Notes: generated from the letters alone by a model not told the origin. Positions 30,922 through 38,780 are shown, counted from the stretch's first letter. The stretch: DNA of 64,000 bases from DATATV01 sp035551355 (GCA_035551355.1 DASZNF010000140.1:16246-80245), one strand, 5' to 3'. Made by a program: numbers and translations.

Positions 30922-31422
30922 GGTCCAACCCCCAGTCGCGCACTGCCTCTGTCCGGCGGGCGCCGATCCGGTTGGGTTGCAGCCTACCGAATTCCGGGGG
31001 GTGGCAGATACGACCGGTCCGGCGACAGGGCCGGTCACCGGGAAGAAGGTGTCCTCGATCGTGGTCATCGGTCCGTGTAGCCCGCGCGGCTCATCTTCGT
31101 CCTCCTCGCACTCGAATCCCCTGACGTAACCGAACCGTGATTAGTTCAAGGTCATCAGGCTGAAGTGGGCGTTGACGTTCACGGAAGTGCGGGTCGGCCC
31201 GGTAGGTGGAACAGTCGTGTCGGTATCACACGATTGGCCTAGTCGGTAGCGAAAAGTAGTCGGCTTTACCGATCTTCCTGCCGCCAACCGGGTGATGAAG
31301 CCCTTTGCGCAGGTGAGAGTGGGTGAGGCAGATCGTCATCCGGATATACTGAAAGTGTTTTACCGGACCCAGCCGAGGGATTTCCGGAGCCCCGAATAAG
31401 CGTCGACGGCGGAGGACGAGCG
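30922..31422. other. 500-bp divergent region between the sigma factor and the CxxC hypothetical gene
   Basis: The region holds the short ORF at 31065-31094 and a possible longer sigma N-terminus. On the plus strand there is GGAAC at 31210-31214, reminiscent of an ECF -35 box, and a -10-like TATACT near 31344. No full gene is supported. Confidence 0.5.
31065..31094 (-). CDS. 9-codon leader ORF upstream of the sigma factor (candidate)
   Basis: GAGGAGG lies 6 nt before an ATG that opens MSRAGYTDR and stops at TGA. The stop overlaps the ATG at 31068 (ATGA), which is in frame with the sigma factor. This is the best ribosome site in the region and looks like translational coupling into an N-terminally extended sigma factor. 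Confidence 0.4.
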   Translation of the reverse strand: MSRAGYTDR

Positions 31423-31872
31423 GTGTCGGATCGACAGCCGAGCGCAGAAATCGGACGCGACCGGGTACCGGGGCAGCGCCGGAGAGGTCCGGTCTGCGAG
31501 TACTGCGGGGAGGCGGTGCGCGCGGACCAGTGGCATCGGGCGCTGGTGCCGGATTCCTCGGTGATTCACCCCGAAGATCCGAGCTTCGACGGCAAGCGCG
31601 AGGTGCACGCCTGCGGCCCGGCCCATCTGGACGAGTTGATCCAGGGGGCGCGCAAACAGTGGTCGGACGAGCAACTGTGGTTCGGCCGGCTGGCCCGGGC
31701 CAGCACCATGCCCGGCATGCGGGTGGTGTCGTTGCGCCGAGTGGGGGATCGGGCCCGGCTGACCGAGGAGGCGCTGGACCGCGCGCTGGCCTGGAACGCT
31801 CGCCGCGCCGACCCGGACACCACTCTGCCCGGCGGGCAGCGGTTGCCGACCACCCGCCCCGAATCGAACTGA
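31423..31872 (+). CDS. conserved hypothetical protein with CxxC motif
   Basis: The product is 149 residues and has no recognised family. Residues about 22-28 read VCEYCGE, and further on VHACGPAHLDELI, so two Cys, a Cys and His could bind zinc. The C-terminal half is charged and helical. GTG start with GGAGG 7 nt upstream. It lies between the sigma factor (divergent) and a PrmC-like methyltransferase. Confidence 0.75.
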   Translation: MSDRQPSAEIGRDRVPGQRRRGPVCEYCGEAVRADQWHRALVPDSSVIHPEDPSFDGKREVHACGPAHLDELIQGARKQWSDEQLWFGRLARASTMPGMRVVSLRRVGDRARLTEEALDRALAWNARRADPDTTLPGGQRLPTTRPESN

Positions 31873-31913
31873 TCCCTCCGTTCGTGCCGCTGAGGGCGGG
31901 ATAGGATGCGGAC

Positions 31914-31934
31914 CGGGCCCGATCGGTGGGCCCG
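31914..31934. repeat. hairpin between the CxxC gene and the leader ORF
   Basis: Arms CGGGCCC (31914-31920) and GGGCCCG (31928-31934) with a 7-nt loop. A -10-like TAGGAT at 31902-31907 lies just before it, so the hairpin would be at the 5' end of the transcript that carries the leader ORF. Confidence 0.55.
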
Positions 31935-31947
31935 TGGCACCGAGGAG

Positions 31948-32016
31948 GTGAGACCCATTACCGCTCGTGCTGGCCGGGTGCTCACCCCGAACGGTCTCGC
32001 CGGAATTCCGGCGTAG
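31948..32016 (+). CDS. 22-residue leader ORF upstream of the PrmC-like gene (candidate)
   Basis: Within GAGGAGGTGAGACCCATT a GTG opens 22 codons (MRPITARAGRVLTPNGLAGI and PA) ending in TAG, 40 bp before the methyltransferase. If GAGGAGG is the ribosome site instead, the codon at the right spacing is ATT at 31957, an infC-like rare start in the same frame. No family is recognised. Confidence 0.4.
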   Translation: MRPITARAGRVLTPNGLAGIPA

Positions 32017-32056
32017 CGGGCCGGAGCGCCCAGCCCCGGAATCCGAAAGGCGCTCC

Positions 32057-32854
32057 ATGTCATTGTCCGTCCCCGATTCTTCCGTGCTGATCGCCCGGCT
32101 GCGGGCCGCCGGGTGCGTGTTCGCCGAGGACGAGGCGCGGCTGTTGCTGGACACCGCGCGCACCCCGGACGAACTGGCCGCCATGGTCAACCGCCGGATC
32201 GACGGGCTGCCGCTGGAACAGGTCCTGGGCTGGGCCGGGTTCCACGGCCTGCGGATCGCGCTCGAGCCCGGGGTGTTCGTGCCCCGGAGGCGCACCGAAT
32301 TCCTTGTGCGGCAAGCAATCCAGTGGGCCCGGCCGGGCGCGGTGGTGCTGGATCTGTGTTGCGGGTCGGGCGCGCTGGGAGCGGCGCTGGCGGCGGCGGT
32401 TCCGGACGTGGAGTCCTATGCGGCGGACGTCGATCCGGTCGCGGTGCGCTGCGCCCGGCGGAATCTGCCCGGTGGGCAGGTTTACCTCGGCGATTTGTTC
32501 GACCCGGTGCCGGAGGCGCTGCGCGGGCGGGTGGATGTGTTGCTGGCCAACGTTCCCTACGTGCCCAGCAGTCACATTCCTTTGCTGCCAATGGAAGCCC
32601 GCGACCACGAACCGCGGACCGCGCTCGACGGCGGGGCCGACGGGCTGGACGTGTTGCGCCGGGTCGCCGCGCGGGCCCGATTCTGGCTGGCGCCGGGCGG
32701 TGCGTTGTTCACCGAGGCGGCCGAAGAGCAGGCCGTCGTGGCCGCGGACGTGCTGGGCGCGGCCGGTCTGCGCACCGAGATTCTCAGCGACCGGACCGAT
32801 CCGGACGCCGGCCCGATCACCGCGGTGATCGCCACCCGCCCGCAAACCGGCTGA
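32057..32854 (+). CDS. PrmC/HemK-like protein N5-glutamine methyltransferase
   Basis: The product is 265 residues and predicted cytoplasmic. It has the PrmC N-terminal helical domain (EDEARLLLDTARTPDELAA, GLPLEQVLGWAGFHG) and a Rossmann methyltransferase domain with the SAM loop VLDLCCGSGALGAAL. The substrate motif reads NVPYVPS where PrmC has NPPYI, so the canonical NPPY is altered. This places it in the PrmC-related subfamily and not as the housekeeping release-factor methylase. ATG at 32057 has AAAGG 7 nt upstream. The last 26 bp are tandemly duplicated after the stop. Confidence 0.85.
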   Translation: MSLSVPDSSVLIARLRAAGCVFAEDEARLLLDTARTPDELAAMVNRRIDGLPLEQVLGWAGFHGLRIALEPGVFVPRRRTEFLVRQAIQWARPGAVVLDLCCGSGALGAALAAAVPDVESYAADVDPVAVRCARRNLPGGQVYLGDLFDPVPEALRGRVDVLLANVPYVPSSHIPLLPMEARDHEPRTALDGGADGLDVLRRVAARARFWLAPGGALFTEAAEEQAVVAADVLGAAGLRTEILSDRTDPDAGPITAVIATRPQTG

Positions 32855-32881
32855 GCGCCACCCGCCAGACGTCCGGCTGAG
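32830..32881 (+). repeat. 26-bp tandem duplication over the stop codon
   Basis: CGCCACCCGCC-N6-CCGGCTGAG occurs at 32830-32855 and again at 32856-32881. The first copy contains the stop codon of the methyltransferase gene. Only the middle six bases differ. Confidence 0.85.
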
Positions 32882-32885
32882 GCGC

Positions 32886-33944
32886 TTACCCGAGCGTGAC
32901 CACCCGGCGTTCGGCGGCCGCGGTGCGCGCGGCCTCGATCACCTCCAGTGCGGCCAGCGCGCCCGCCGGGTCCACCGGATACGCGCCCTCGCCTCGCACC
33001 GCGTCCCGGACCTCGGTGTAGAACCGTTCGTAGCAACCGGTTTCCGTCGGCACTCGCTCGATCTGGTCGTTCACGCCGAGGGTGCCCGCGTCGGATTCCG
33101 GTTCCACGCCCCAGCCCGGCGTGCCCGGCAGAATCCCGGCCAGCACCTGCGGTTCCTGCACGTCCAGGCCGTACTTGGTGAACGTGGCCGCATCACCGAG
33201 CACCCGGAACCGCGGATTGCGGGTGGCGGCCAGCGCGCTGGCCCACAGGTGCGAGCGCACCCCGTTCGCGTGCCGCAGCGCGACGAACGTGTCGTCGTCG
33301 ACCTGCGCGCCGGCCCGGCGCCGGTCCAGTTCGGCGTACACCTCGGTGACCGGGCCGAACAGCTGCAGCGCCTGGTCGACGATGTGCGCGCCCAGGTCGT
33401 AGAGCAGGCCGCCGGCCTCGGCCGGGTCGCCCAGTTCCCGCCAGTTGTCCTTGGGCTTGGGCACCCACCGGTCGTAGCGCGACTCGAACCGGAACACCTC
33501 GCCCAGCCGCCCGGAGTCCAGCACCTTGCGCACGGTCCGGAAATCCGAGTCGTAGCGCCGGTTCTGGAACACGGTCAGCCCGACCCCGGCGGCCGCGGCC
33601 GCGTCGATCACCTGCCGGGCCGCGGCCGCGGTCGGGGCGAACGGCTTGTCCACCACCAACGGCTTGCCCGCCTCGATGGCCCGCAGGGCCAGCGGCACAT
33701 GGGTCCGGTTGGGTGTGCTGACCACGATCAGGTCCAGCTCGTCGACGGCGGCGAACAGCGCGTCCGGGCCGGGCAGCACGGCCGCGCCCGGATAGCCGTC
33801 CCGGGCGTGCGCGGCCCGCTCCGGATTGGCGGTGACGATGGCCGCGACCGTCAGGCCGGGGGTGGCGCGGGTCAGCGGAGCGTGAAACCGCTGCCCGCCG
33901 ATGCCGTAGCCGAGGATGCCGACGCGCAGGTCCGATGAGCTCAT
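32886..33944 (-). CDS. Gfo/Idh/MocA family oxidoreductase
   Basis: The product is a 352-residue NAD(P)-dependent sugar or inositol dehydrogenase-like protein. The N-terminal Rossmann fold reads VGILGYGIGGQRFHAPL and DLIVVSTPNRTHVPLA, followed by the catalytic EAGKPLVVDKPFAP (EKP-type Lys, here DKP). The C-terminal domain contains GGLLYDLGAHIVDQAL with the usual Asp and His. Divergent from a ROK regulator, 56 bp apart, over a quasi-palindromic site. Together they look like a small carbohydrate-utilisation unit. Confidence 0.9.
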   Translation of the reverse strand: MSSSDLRVGILGYGIGGQRFHAPLTRATPGLTVAAIVTANPERAAHARDGYPGAAVLPGPDALFAAVDELDLIVVSTPNRTHVPLALRAIEAGKPLVVDKPFAPTAAAARQVIDAAAAAGVGLTVFQNRRYDSDFRTVRKVLDSGRLGEVFRFESRYDRWVPKPKDNWRELGDPAEAGGLLYDLGAHIVDQALQLFGPVTEVYAELDRRRAGAQVDDDTFVALRHANGVRSHLWASALAATRNPRFRVLGDAATFTKYGLDVQEPQVLAGILPGTPGWGVEPESDAGTLGVNDQIERVPTETGCYERFYTEVRDAVRGEGAYPVDPAGALAALEVIEAARTAAAERRVVTLG

Positions 33945-33950
33945 GCCGCA

Positions 33951-33974
33951 ATTACACAACAGTGTTGCGAAATT
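33951..33974. promoter_or_regulatory. quasi-palindromic operator candidate between the Gfo/Idh and ROK genes
   Basis: The core CAACA-G-TGTTG is a perfect 5-1-5 dyad. A/T-rich ends (ATTA / AAATT) extend the symmetry over about 24 bp. The position, overlapping both divergent promoters, fits a site for the ROK repressor. Confidence 0.5.
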
Positions 33975-34000
33975 GGCCAGGGATGCGGCACGATCGGGCC

Positions 34001-35140
34001 GTGAGCAGCTCCGGACCGACCGCGGGGGTGAACCTGGGCGGCCTGCGCAGGCACAACCGGACCCTGCTGCTGGACCGGATCCGCCGCGCCGGCGGGTGCA
34101 GCCGCGGCGAGCTGGCCGCGCGCAGCGGGCTGACCCAGCAGGCGGTGTCCAAGATCGTGCGCGAGCTGACCGCCGCCGGCGTGCTGGACGAGCAGCGCCA
34201 GCCGCCGAGCGGGGTGGGAAAACCGGGCTCGCTGCTGCGGGTGCGCGCCGACGCCCGGCACGCCATCGGCGCGCAACTGGACCGCGACCAGATCCGGCTG
34301 GTGCGCACCGATCTGCTCGGCGCGGTGCGCGACCGGCGGGTCATCCCGCTGGCCACGGGGTTCACCCCGGACGACGCGGTGGCGGCCATCGCCACCGGCG
34401 TCACCGAATTGACGGAGGATCGGGACCGGTTGCTGGGCCTGGGGGTTGGCGGGCTCGGGCCGCTGGATCACCGCACCGGCGTGCTGACCGCGCCGACCAA
34501 CCTGCCCGGCTGGCACGCGGTCCCGCTCCGCGACCGGCTGGCCGACGCCACCGGGATTCCGGTGGTGGTGGACAAGGACACCAACGCCGCCGCGGTCGCG
34601 CACGCCTGGCCGGCCGGCGGGCCGCTGCCGGCCACCGCCGTGGTGCTGGTCGGCACCGGGATCGGCGCCGGCCTGGTCATCGACTCCCGGCTCTACCGCG
34701 GGCCGCGCACCAACGCGGGGGAGTTCGGGCACACCACCCTCGACCACGCCGGACCGCGCTGCGGCTGCGGCCGGCGGGGCTGCGTGGAGGTGCTGCACAA
34801 CGCGGCGCTGGCCGCGGGCGACCCGGCCGAGGCGGCCCGGCTGCTCGGCATCGGGCTGGCCGATCTGGTGCAGATCCTGGACCTGGAACGCCTGGTGCTG
34901 GCCGGCCGGACCGTGCAGGCCGCGCCCGGGCTGTACCGGGACACCGTGGCCGCGCTGCTGGCCGAATCGCTGCCGGTGCCGCACTGGCAACGCATCGAGC
35001 TGGTGGTCGACGAACTGGGCGCGGATGTGGTGGCCGTGGGCGCGGCGGCCGAGGTGCTGGCCGGGTTCTACGCCGAGCCGAGCCCGTGCCCGGGACAGGG
35101 TGATCGACCCCACGACGCGATCACCGAACCAGGCCGGTAA
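34001..35140 (+). CDS. ROK family transcriptional regulator
   Basis: The product is 379 residues. The N-terminal winged helix reads NRTLLLDRIRRAGGCSRGEL and ARSGLTQQAVSKIVRELTAAG. The ROK sugar-kinase fold follows, with GVGGLGPLDHRTG, KDTNAAAVAHAW, VLVGTGIGAGLVID and the zinc motif CGCGRRGCVEVLHN. The GTG at 34001 follows CACGAT by six bases, so a leaderless start is likely; an ATG at 33983 is also possible. It is expected to sense a sugar and control the divergent oxidoreductase. Confidence 0.92.
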   Translation: MSSSGPTAGVNLGGLRRHNRTLLLDRIRRAGGCSRGELAARSGLTQQAVSKIVRELTAAGVLDEQRQPPSGVGKPGSLLRVRADARHAIGAQLDRDQIRLVRTDLLGAVRDRRVIPLATGFTPDDAVAAIATGVTELTEDRDRLLGLGVGGLGPLDHRTGVLTAPTNLPGWHAVPLRDRLADATGIPVVVDKDTNAAAVAHAWPAGGPLPATAVVLVGTGIGAGLVIDSRLYRGPRTNAGEFGHTTLDHAGPRCGCGRRGCVEVLHNAALAAGDPAEAARLLGIGLADLVQILDLERLVLAGRTVQAAPGLYRDTVAALLAESLPVPHWQRIELVVDELGADVVAVGAAAEVLAGFYAEPSPCPGQGDRPHDAITEPGR

Positions 35141-35156
35141 AATCGATCCAGTCACG

Positions 35157-35173
35157 GTGGTGGGGCCCACCAC
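35157..35173 (+). terminator. short GC hairpin after the ROK gene
   Basis: GTGGTG (35157-35162) and CACCAC (35168-35173) flank GGGCC, 17 bp after the ROK stop. There is no T-run; this is a weak terminator candidate. Confidence 0.4.
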
Positions 35174-35278
35174 GTCCGCTCGGGCATCGTCCGATGCGGA
35201 GGAACCGCGGCACCGACGCCGCCAATGGTCCCTTCTCCAGGTCCTGGCCACCGGCCGGGCTTGAGCAGGAGGTCTGTT

Positions 35279-35824
35279 GTGTCTGGTGAGCGTGATGCGG
35301 ACGTTGTCGCGAATACCACTCTCTTCGTCGAGTCCATCGACTCCGATGTCGACCTGCACGTCGAGGCCCAGCGCCAGGAGTTCTCCTGGGCACACGCCTC
35401 GGTCCTGCTGGTGATCGGGCTGGGCGGCGGGATCGGCGCGCTGGCCCGCTGCGGCCTGGCCCAGTCGCTGCCCACCACGCCCGGGCACTTCCCGTGGGGC
35501 ACGTTCTGGACCAACGTGGTCGGCTGCCTGTGCATCGGGGTGCTGATGGTGCTGATCACCGAGGTGTTCCCGGCCCACCGGCTGATCCGGCCGTTCCTCG
35601 GCGTCGGCGTGCTCGGCGGATTCACCACGTTTTCCACCTATGCCGTGGAATTCCGCGGGCTGCTGGCGCCCGGTTCGGTGCTGCTGGCCTTCGGCTACCT
35701 GGTCGGCACCCTGCTGGCCGCGTTCGTCGCGGTCGGTGTCGGCGTGCTGGTCACCCGCAGGCTGACCGGAAGGCACCGGCAACGCGCGCAGCGAGTCGAG
35801 CGCGAGGCGGTGCCGGTGGCATGA
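35279..35824 (+). CDS. crcB: fluoride channel subunit CrcB/Fluc, first copy
   Basis: The product is 181 residues, longer than the usual 120-130 because of a hydrophilic N-terminal extension of about 45 residues rich in Asp and Glu. The channel core has four membrane helices and the signatures GGGIGALARCGLAQ, FPWGTFWTNVVGCLCIG (the conserved Asn) and GGFTTFSTYAVEF (the Phe-box region). GTG at 35279 has AGGAGG 6 nt upstream. The stop overlaps the second crcB (ATGA). Paired genes often give heterodimeric fluoride exporters. Confidence 0.93.
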   Translation: MSGERDADVVANTTLFVESIDSDVDLHVEAQRQEFSWAHASVLLVIGLGGGIGALARCGLAQSLPTTPGHFPWGTFWTNVVGCLCIGVLMVLITEVFPAHRLIRPFLGVGVLGGFTTFSTYAVEFRGLLAPGSVLLAFGYLVGTLLAAFVAVGVGVLVTRRLTGRHRQRAQRVEREAVPVA

Positions 35825-36189
35825 CGGTGGCACTGGTTTTCCTCGGCGCCGTCGTCGGCGCGCCGCTGCGGTACCTGACCGACCGGACCGTGCAGGCCAA
35901 GCACGACACCGTGTTCCCGTGGGGCACGCTGTCGGTGAACGTCGTGGGCTGCCTGATCCTGGGCAGCCTGGCCGGGGCCGGGCACGCCCTGCCCACCGCG
36001 GTGTCGGCCCTGCTGGGCACCGGTTTCTGCGGCGCACTGACCACCTACAGCACGTTCAGCTACGAGACCTTCCGGCTGGCCGAGCAGCGCACCTACTTCT
36101 ACGCCGCGGCCAACGTGCTGATCAGCGTGATCGCCGGGGTGGGCGCCGCGCTGCTGGGCTACACCATCGTGGCCTCGGCGGTCGGCTGA
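35821..36189 (+). CDS. crcB: fluoride channel subunit CrcB/Fluc, second copy
   Basis: The product is 122 residues and four membrane helices, standard length. Signatures are GAVVGAPLRYLTDR, FPWGTLSVNVVGCLILG and GTGFCGALTTYSTFSYETF. It overlaps the first crcB by 4 bp. Its stop is separated by one base from the stop of the convergent small membrane protein gene. Confidence 0.94.
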   Translation: MTVALVFLGAVVGAPLRYLTDRTVQAKHDTVFPWGTLSVNVVGCLILGSLAGAGHALPTAVSALLGTGFCGALTTYSTFSYETFRLAEQRTYFYAAANVLISVIAGVGAALLGYTIVASAVG

Positions 36190-36190
36190 G

Positions 36191-36403
36191 TCAGGAGCTG
36201 CCGGTCTTGCGCCGGGCCCGCCACAGGCTCCACGGCAGCACCACGACCACCGCGACCGGCACCACCCACCAGGCAGGCACCCCGGCCTGGTCCAGCCCGA
36301 AGGTCACCGCGAGGGCGAGCACCACGGCCACCGCCACCCGCCAGTCGTCGCCGACCACGAAGTCGTAGACGAACGCGCCGAACGCGCGCAGCCGGGCGAT
36401 CAC
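36191..36403 (-). CDS. small two-helix membrane protein
   Basis: The product is 70 residues with two hydrophobic helices (WRVAVAVVLALAVTFGLDQA and WWVVPVAVVVVLPWSLW) and a basic C-terminus (RARRKTGSS). GTG start overlaps the upstream membrane protein stop by 4 bp, so the two are co-translated and may act together. No family could be named. Confidence 0.75.
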   Translation of the reverse strand: MIARLRAFGAFVYDFVVGDDWRVAVAVVLALAVTFGLDQAGVPAWWVVPVAVVVVLPWSLWRARRKTGSS

Positions 36404-37149
36404 GAGGTCACCTCGGCCGGTGTGCGGCTGGGTCGGCGCAGCACGGCCACCAGCAGCAACGCGAACACCGCGATCGCGGGCACGATGCCCAGCAGCGCGG
36501 CGTCCGAGCCGGGCCAGTGCGCGCCGGCGCCCTCGCTGCCCCAGAACGTGCCGAACGCGGTGAGCATCACGCCGACCACGAACTTCATGGTGTTCTCCGG
36601 CACCCGGGCCAGCGGCGCGCGCACCGCGACCCCGGCCACGGCGACCGCCAGCACGGCCAGCACCGCGGCCAGCGCGGCCAGTGGGACGTCGTGCTGGTTG
36701 GCGCCGAAGGTCAGCGCGATGAACGCGACCTCGAGGCCCTCCAGCAGCACGCCCTTGAACGACAGGGTGAAGGCGTACCAGTCGGCCACCACACCCCGGG
36801 ATTGCGCGGCGGCCGTCTGGGCGCCGGCCAGTTCCCGGGCGTAGATGGCCTCCTCGTCGTGCAGCGCCTTGTGCCCGCTGGCCCGCAGCACGGCTTTGCG
36901 CAGCCATTGCAGGCCGAAGATCAGCAACAGCCCGCCGACCACCAGGCGCAGCGCGCCCAGCGGGATCGCGGTGAGGGCCGGTCCGAGCGCGGCCACGATC
37001 ACCGCCAGCACGACCAGGGCGGCGCCGATGCCGTAGCCGGTCGATCGCCAGTCCCGCGCGGTGCCCGCGGCCAGCACGATGGTCAGTGCCTCCACGGCCT
37101 CCACGACGCAGGCCAGGAACACGGCGAGGAACAGTGCTCCGCCGGTCAC
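36400..37149 (-). CDS. FTR1-like / COG4280-type integral membrane protein
   Basis: The product is 249 residues with about seven membrane helices. Two Glu-rich helical motifs, CVVEAVEALTIVLAAG and KGVLLEGLEVAFIALTFG, recall the paired REGLE-type motifs of FTR1 iron permeases, though Arg is replaced. A metal-ion transport role is possible but unproven. GTG at 37149 is chosen because AAGGAGG lies 5 nt upstream; an ATG at 37173 lacks a ribosome site. Followed by the 70-residue membrane protein with a 4-bp overlap. Confidence 0.75.
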   Translation of the reverse strand: MTGGALFLAVFLACVVEAVEALTIVLAAGTARDWRSTGYGIGAALVVLAVIVAALGPALTAIPLGALRLVVGGLLLIFGLQWLRKAVLRASGHKALHDEEAIYARELAGAQTAAAQSRGVVADWYAFTLSFKGVLLEGLEVAFIALTFGANQHDVPLAALAAVLAVLAVAVAGVAVRAPLARVPENTMKFVVGVMLTAFGTFWGSEGAGAHWPGSDAALLGIVPAIAVFALLLVAVLRRPSRTPAEVTS

Positions 37150-37235
37150 GGCCGCCTCCTTCCGCGCGCCCATGCGGCGCGACCGGCCAATAGTAACAGC
37201 CGTTAGATTGTCGTTTTGACGATCGTTGTAGCCGG

Positions 37236-38636
37236 TCAGGAGGCTCGGCGGCGGGCGACGGTGGCGCGGGTGGCGACCAGGGTGAGCGCGGCCGCGACCA
37301 GCAGGGTGATCAGCGCGGGCCCGGCCCCGGTGTCGTGGGCCAGGTGCAGGGTGAGGGTGACCAGGGCGACGCCCAGCGCGGTGCCCAGCGCCCGGGTCAT
37401 GTTGACCAGCCCGCCACCGGTGCCGGCCGACCGGGCCGGGATGGCGGTCATGATCATCGCGTTGTTGGCCGGGGTGAACACGCCGAGGCCAAGCCCGAGC
37501 ACGGCCAGTTCGGGCACCAGTTCGGCCGGGCCCAGCGGCAGCAGCAGGGCGGCGGCCAGCGCGGGCAGGCACAGCGCGGTGCCCAGCGTGCACCGGGTCC
37601 GGTCGGTCCAGCCGGCCGGCAGCACCCGGTCGGCCAGGGTGGCGGCCAGCGCGAACCCGGCGGGCAACGCGGTCAGCACCAGGCCGGTGCCCGCCGCCGG
37701 ATAACCGCGCTGGGTCAGCACGATCGGCACCAGCACCAGCGGCCCGAACAGCACCAGGTAGCCGCCCAGCGCGGCCAGCAGTCCGCTGCGCACCGCGCGT
37801 TCGGCCAGCAGCGCCAGGTCCACCAGCGGCTTGACCGCCGAGCGCTGCCTGCGCACGAACGCCACTCCGGCCAGCGCGGCCAGCACGAACAGCGCGACCA
37901 CCGCGACGGCCGGCAGGTGCAGGCCGGAGGCGGCGGACACGGCCAGCAGTCCGGTGGTGGTCACGGCGGCCAGCAGAGTCAGGCCGCGCCAGTCGAACCC
38001 GGTGATCGGGGTGTGTTCCCGGGTTCGTGGCAGCAGGTAGTACCCGGCCAGCACGCCGAGCACGCCGACCGGCACGTTGATCACGAACACCCAGCGCCAG
38101 CCCACCGCGGTGACCAGGATGCCGCCGAGGGTGGGCCCCAGCGCGAGGCCGAGGGCCTGGGCGGCGGCCTGCACGCCCAGCGCGGCCCGCACTCGGGGGC
38201 GCGGCGCGCTGATGGTGACCAGGGCGACGCTGTTGGCCTGCAGCATGGCCGCGCCCGCGGCCTGCACCACCCGGAACAGCACCAGCGCGAGCAGGCTGGG
38301 GGCCAGCCCGCACAGCGCCGAGGCGAGGGTGAACACCACGAAGCCGTAGAGGTAGAGCAGCTTGCGGCCGCGCGCGTCGGCCAGCCGGCCCACCGGGATC
38401 AGCGCGGCGACCAGGGTGAGCAGGTAGGACAGCGACACCCATTCCACCGCGGCCAGCGAGGTGTGGAATTCCGCGCGCAGGGCCGGGTAGGTCAGCGTGA
38501 CGATGCTGGCGTCCAGTTGGCCCATGAATGCGCCGAGGCACACGGTGGCGACCGCGAACCACCAGCCGTTGGCCGAGGAACGGACGGCCTCGGGGCGGAT
38601 GCGCTCGGCCAGCAGCACGGTGCGCCAGTCGGTCAT
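37236..38636 (-). CDS. MFS drug exporter, EmrB/QacA (DHA2) type
   Basis: The product is 466 residues with about fourteen membrane helices. Signatures: LGAFMGQLDASIVTLTYPAL (motif D1), GRLADARGRKLLYLYG (motif A), LVLFRVVQAAGAAMLQANS and QALGLALGPTLGGILV (motif C). This family exports drugs or metabolites against a proton gradient. Start ATG 38636 has GAGGAA 8 nt upstream. A compact AT-rich dyad (38672-38698) precedes it; no regulator gene is adjacent. Confidence 0.92.
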   Translation of the reverse strand: MTDWRTVLLAERIRPEAVRSSANGWWFAVATVCLGAFMGQLDASIVTLTYPALRAEFHTSLAAVEWVSLSYLLTLVAALIPVGRLADARGRKLLYLYGFVVFTLASALCGLAPSLLALVLFRVVQAAGAAMLQANSVALVTISAPRPRVRAALGVQAAAQALGLALGPTLGGILVTAVGWRWVFVINVPVGVLGVLAGYYLLPRTREHTPITGFDWRGLTLLAAVTTTGLLAVSAASGLHLPAVAVVALFVLAALAGVAFVRRQRSAVKPLVDLALLAERAVRSGLLAALGGYLVLFGPLVLVPIVLTQRGYPAAGTGLVLTALPAGFALAATLADRVLPAGWTDRTRCTLGTALCLPALAAALLLPLGPAELVPELAVLGLGLGVFTPANNAMIMTAIPARSAGTGGGLVNMTRALGTALGVALVTLTLHLAHDTGAGPALITLLVAAALTLVATRATVARRRAS

Positions 38637-38671
38637 CGGCGGGGTTCCTCGGTGGTTGCCACGAGTCAACT

Positions 38672-38698
38672 ATATCTGTGTCAGACATAATCTGATAT
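38672..38698. promoter_or_regulatory. nested dyad upstream of the MFS exporter, operator candidate
   Basis: ATATC (38672-38676) and GATAT (38694-38698) form outer arms. Inside them TGTCAGACA (38679-38687) is a 4-1-4 palindrome. The AT content is far above the surroundings, as expected for a promoter/operator. Confidence 0.5.
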
Positions 38699-38774
38699 CG
38701 ACAGAAGCCGTGACCTGCGCAACTGGCCCGCGTGTGTTCGCTCGAACTTGACCGTGATGGGACACCGGCGCTGT

Positions 38775-38780
38775 TACTGT
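38775..38780 (+). promoter_or_regulatory. leaderless -10 element TACTGT of lgt
   Basis: TACTGT is followed by six bases and the GTG at 38787. TTGACC at 38748 is a possible -35, though its spacing is long. Confidence 0.6.

Noticed and set aside
35141..35278. Fluoride riboswitch before crcB
   Set aside because: The expected conserved stretches of the crcB RNA motif were not found. Only a short GC hairpin and a 6-bp dyad with a 2-nt loop are present.
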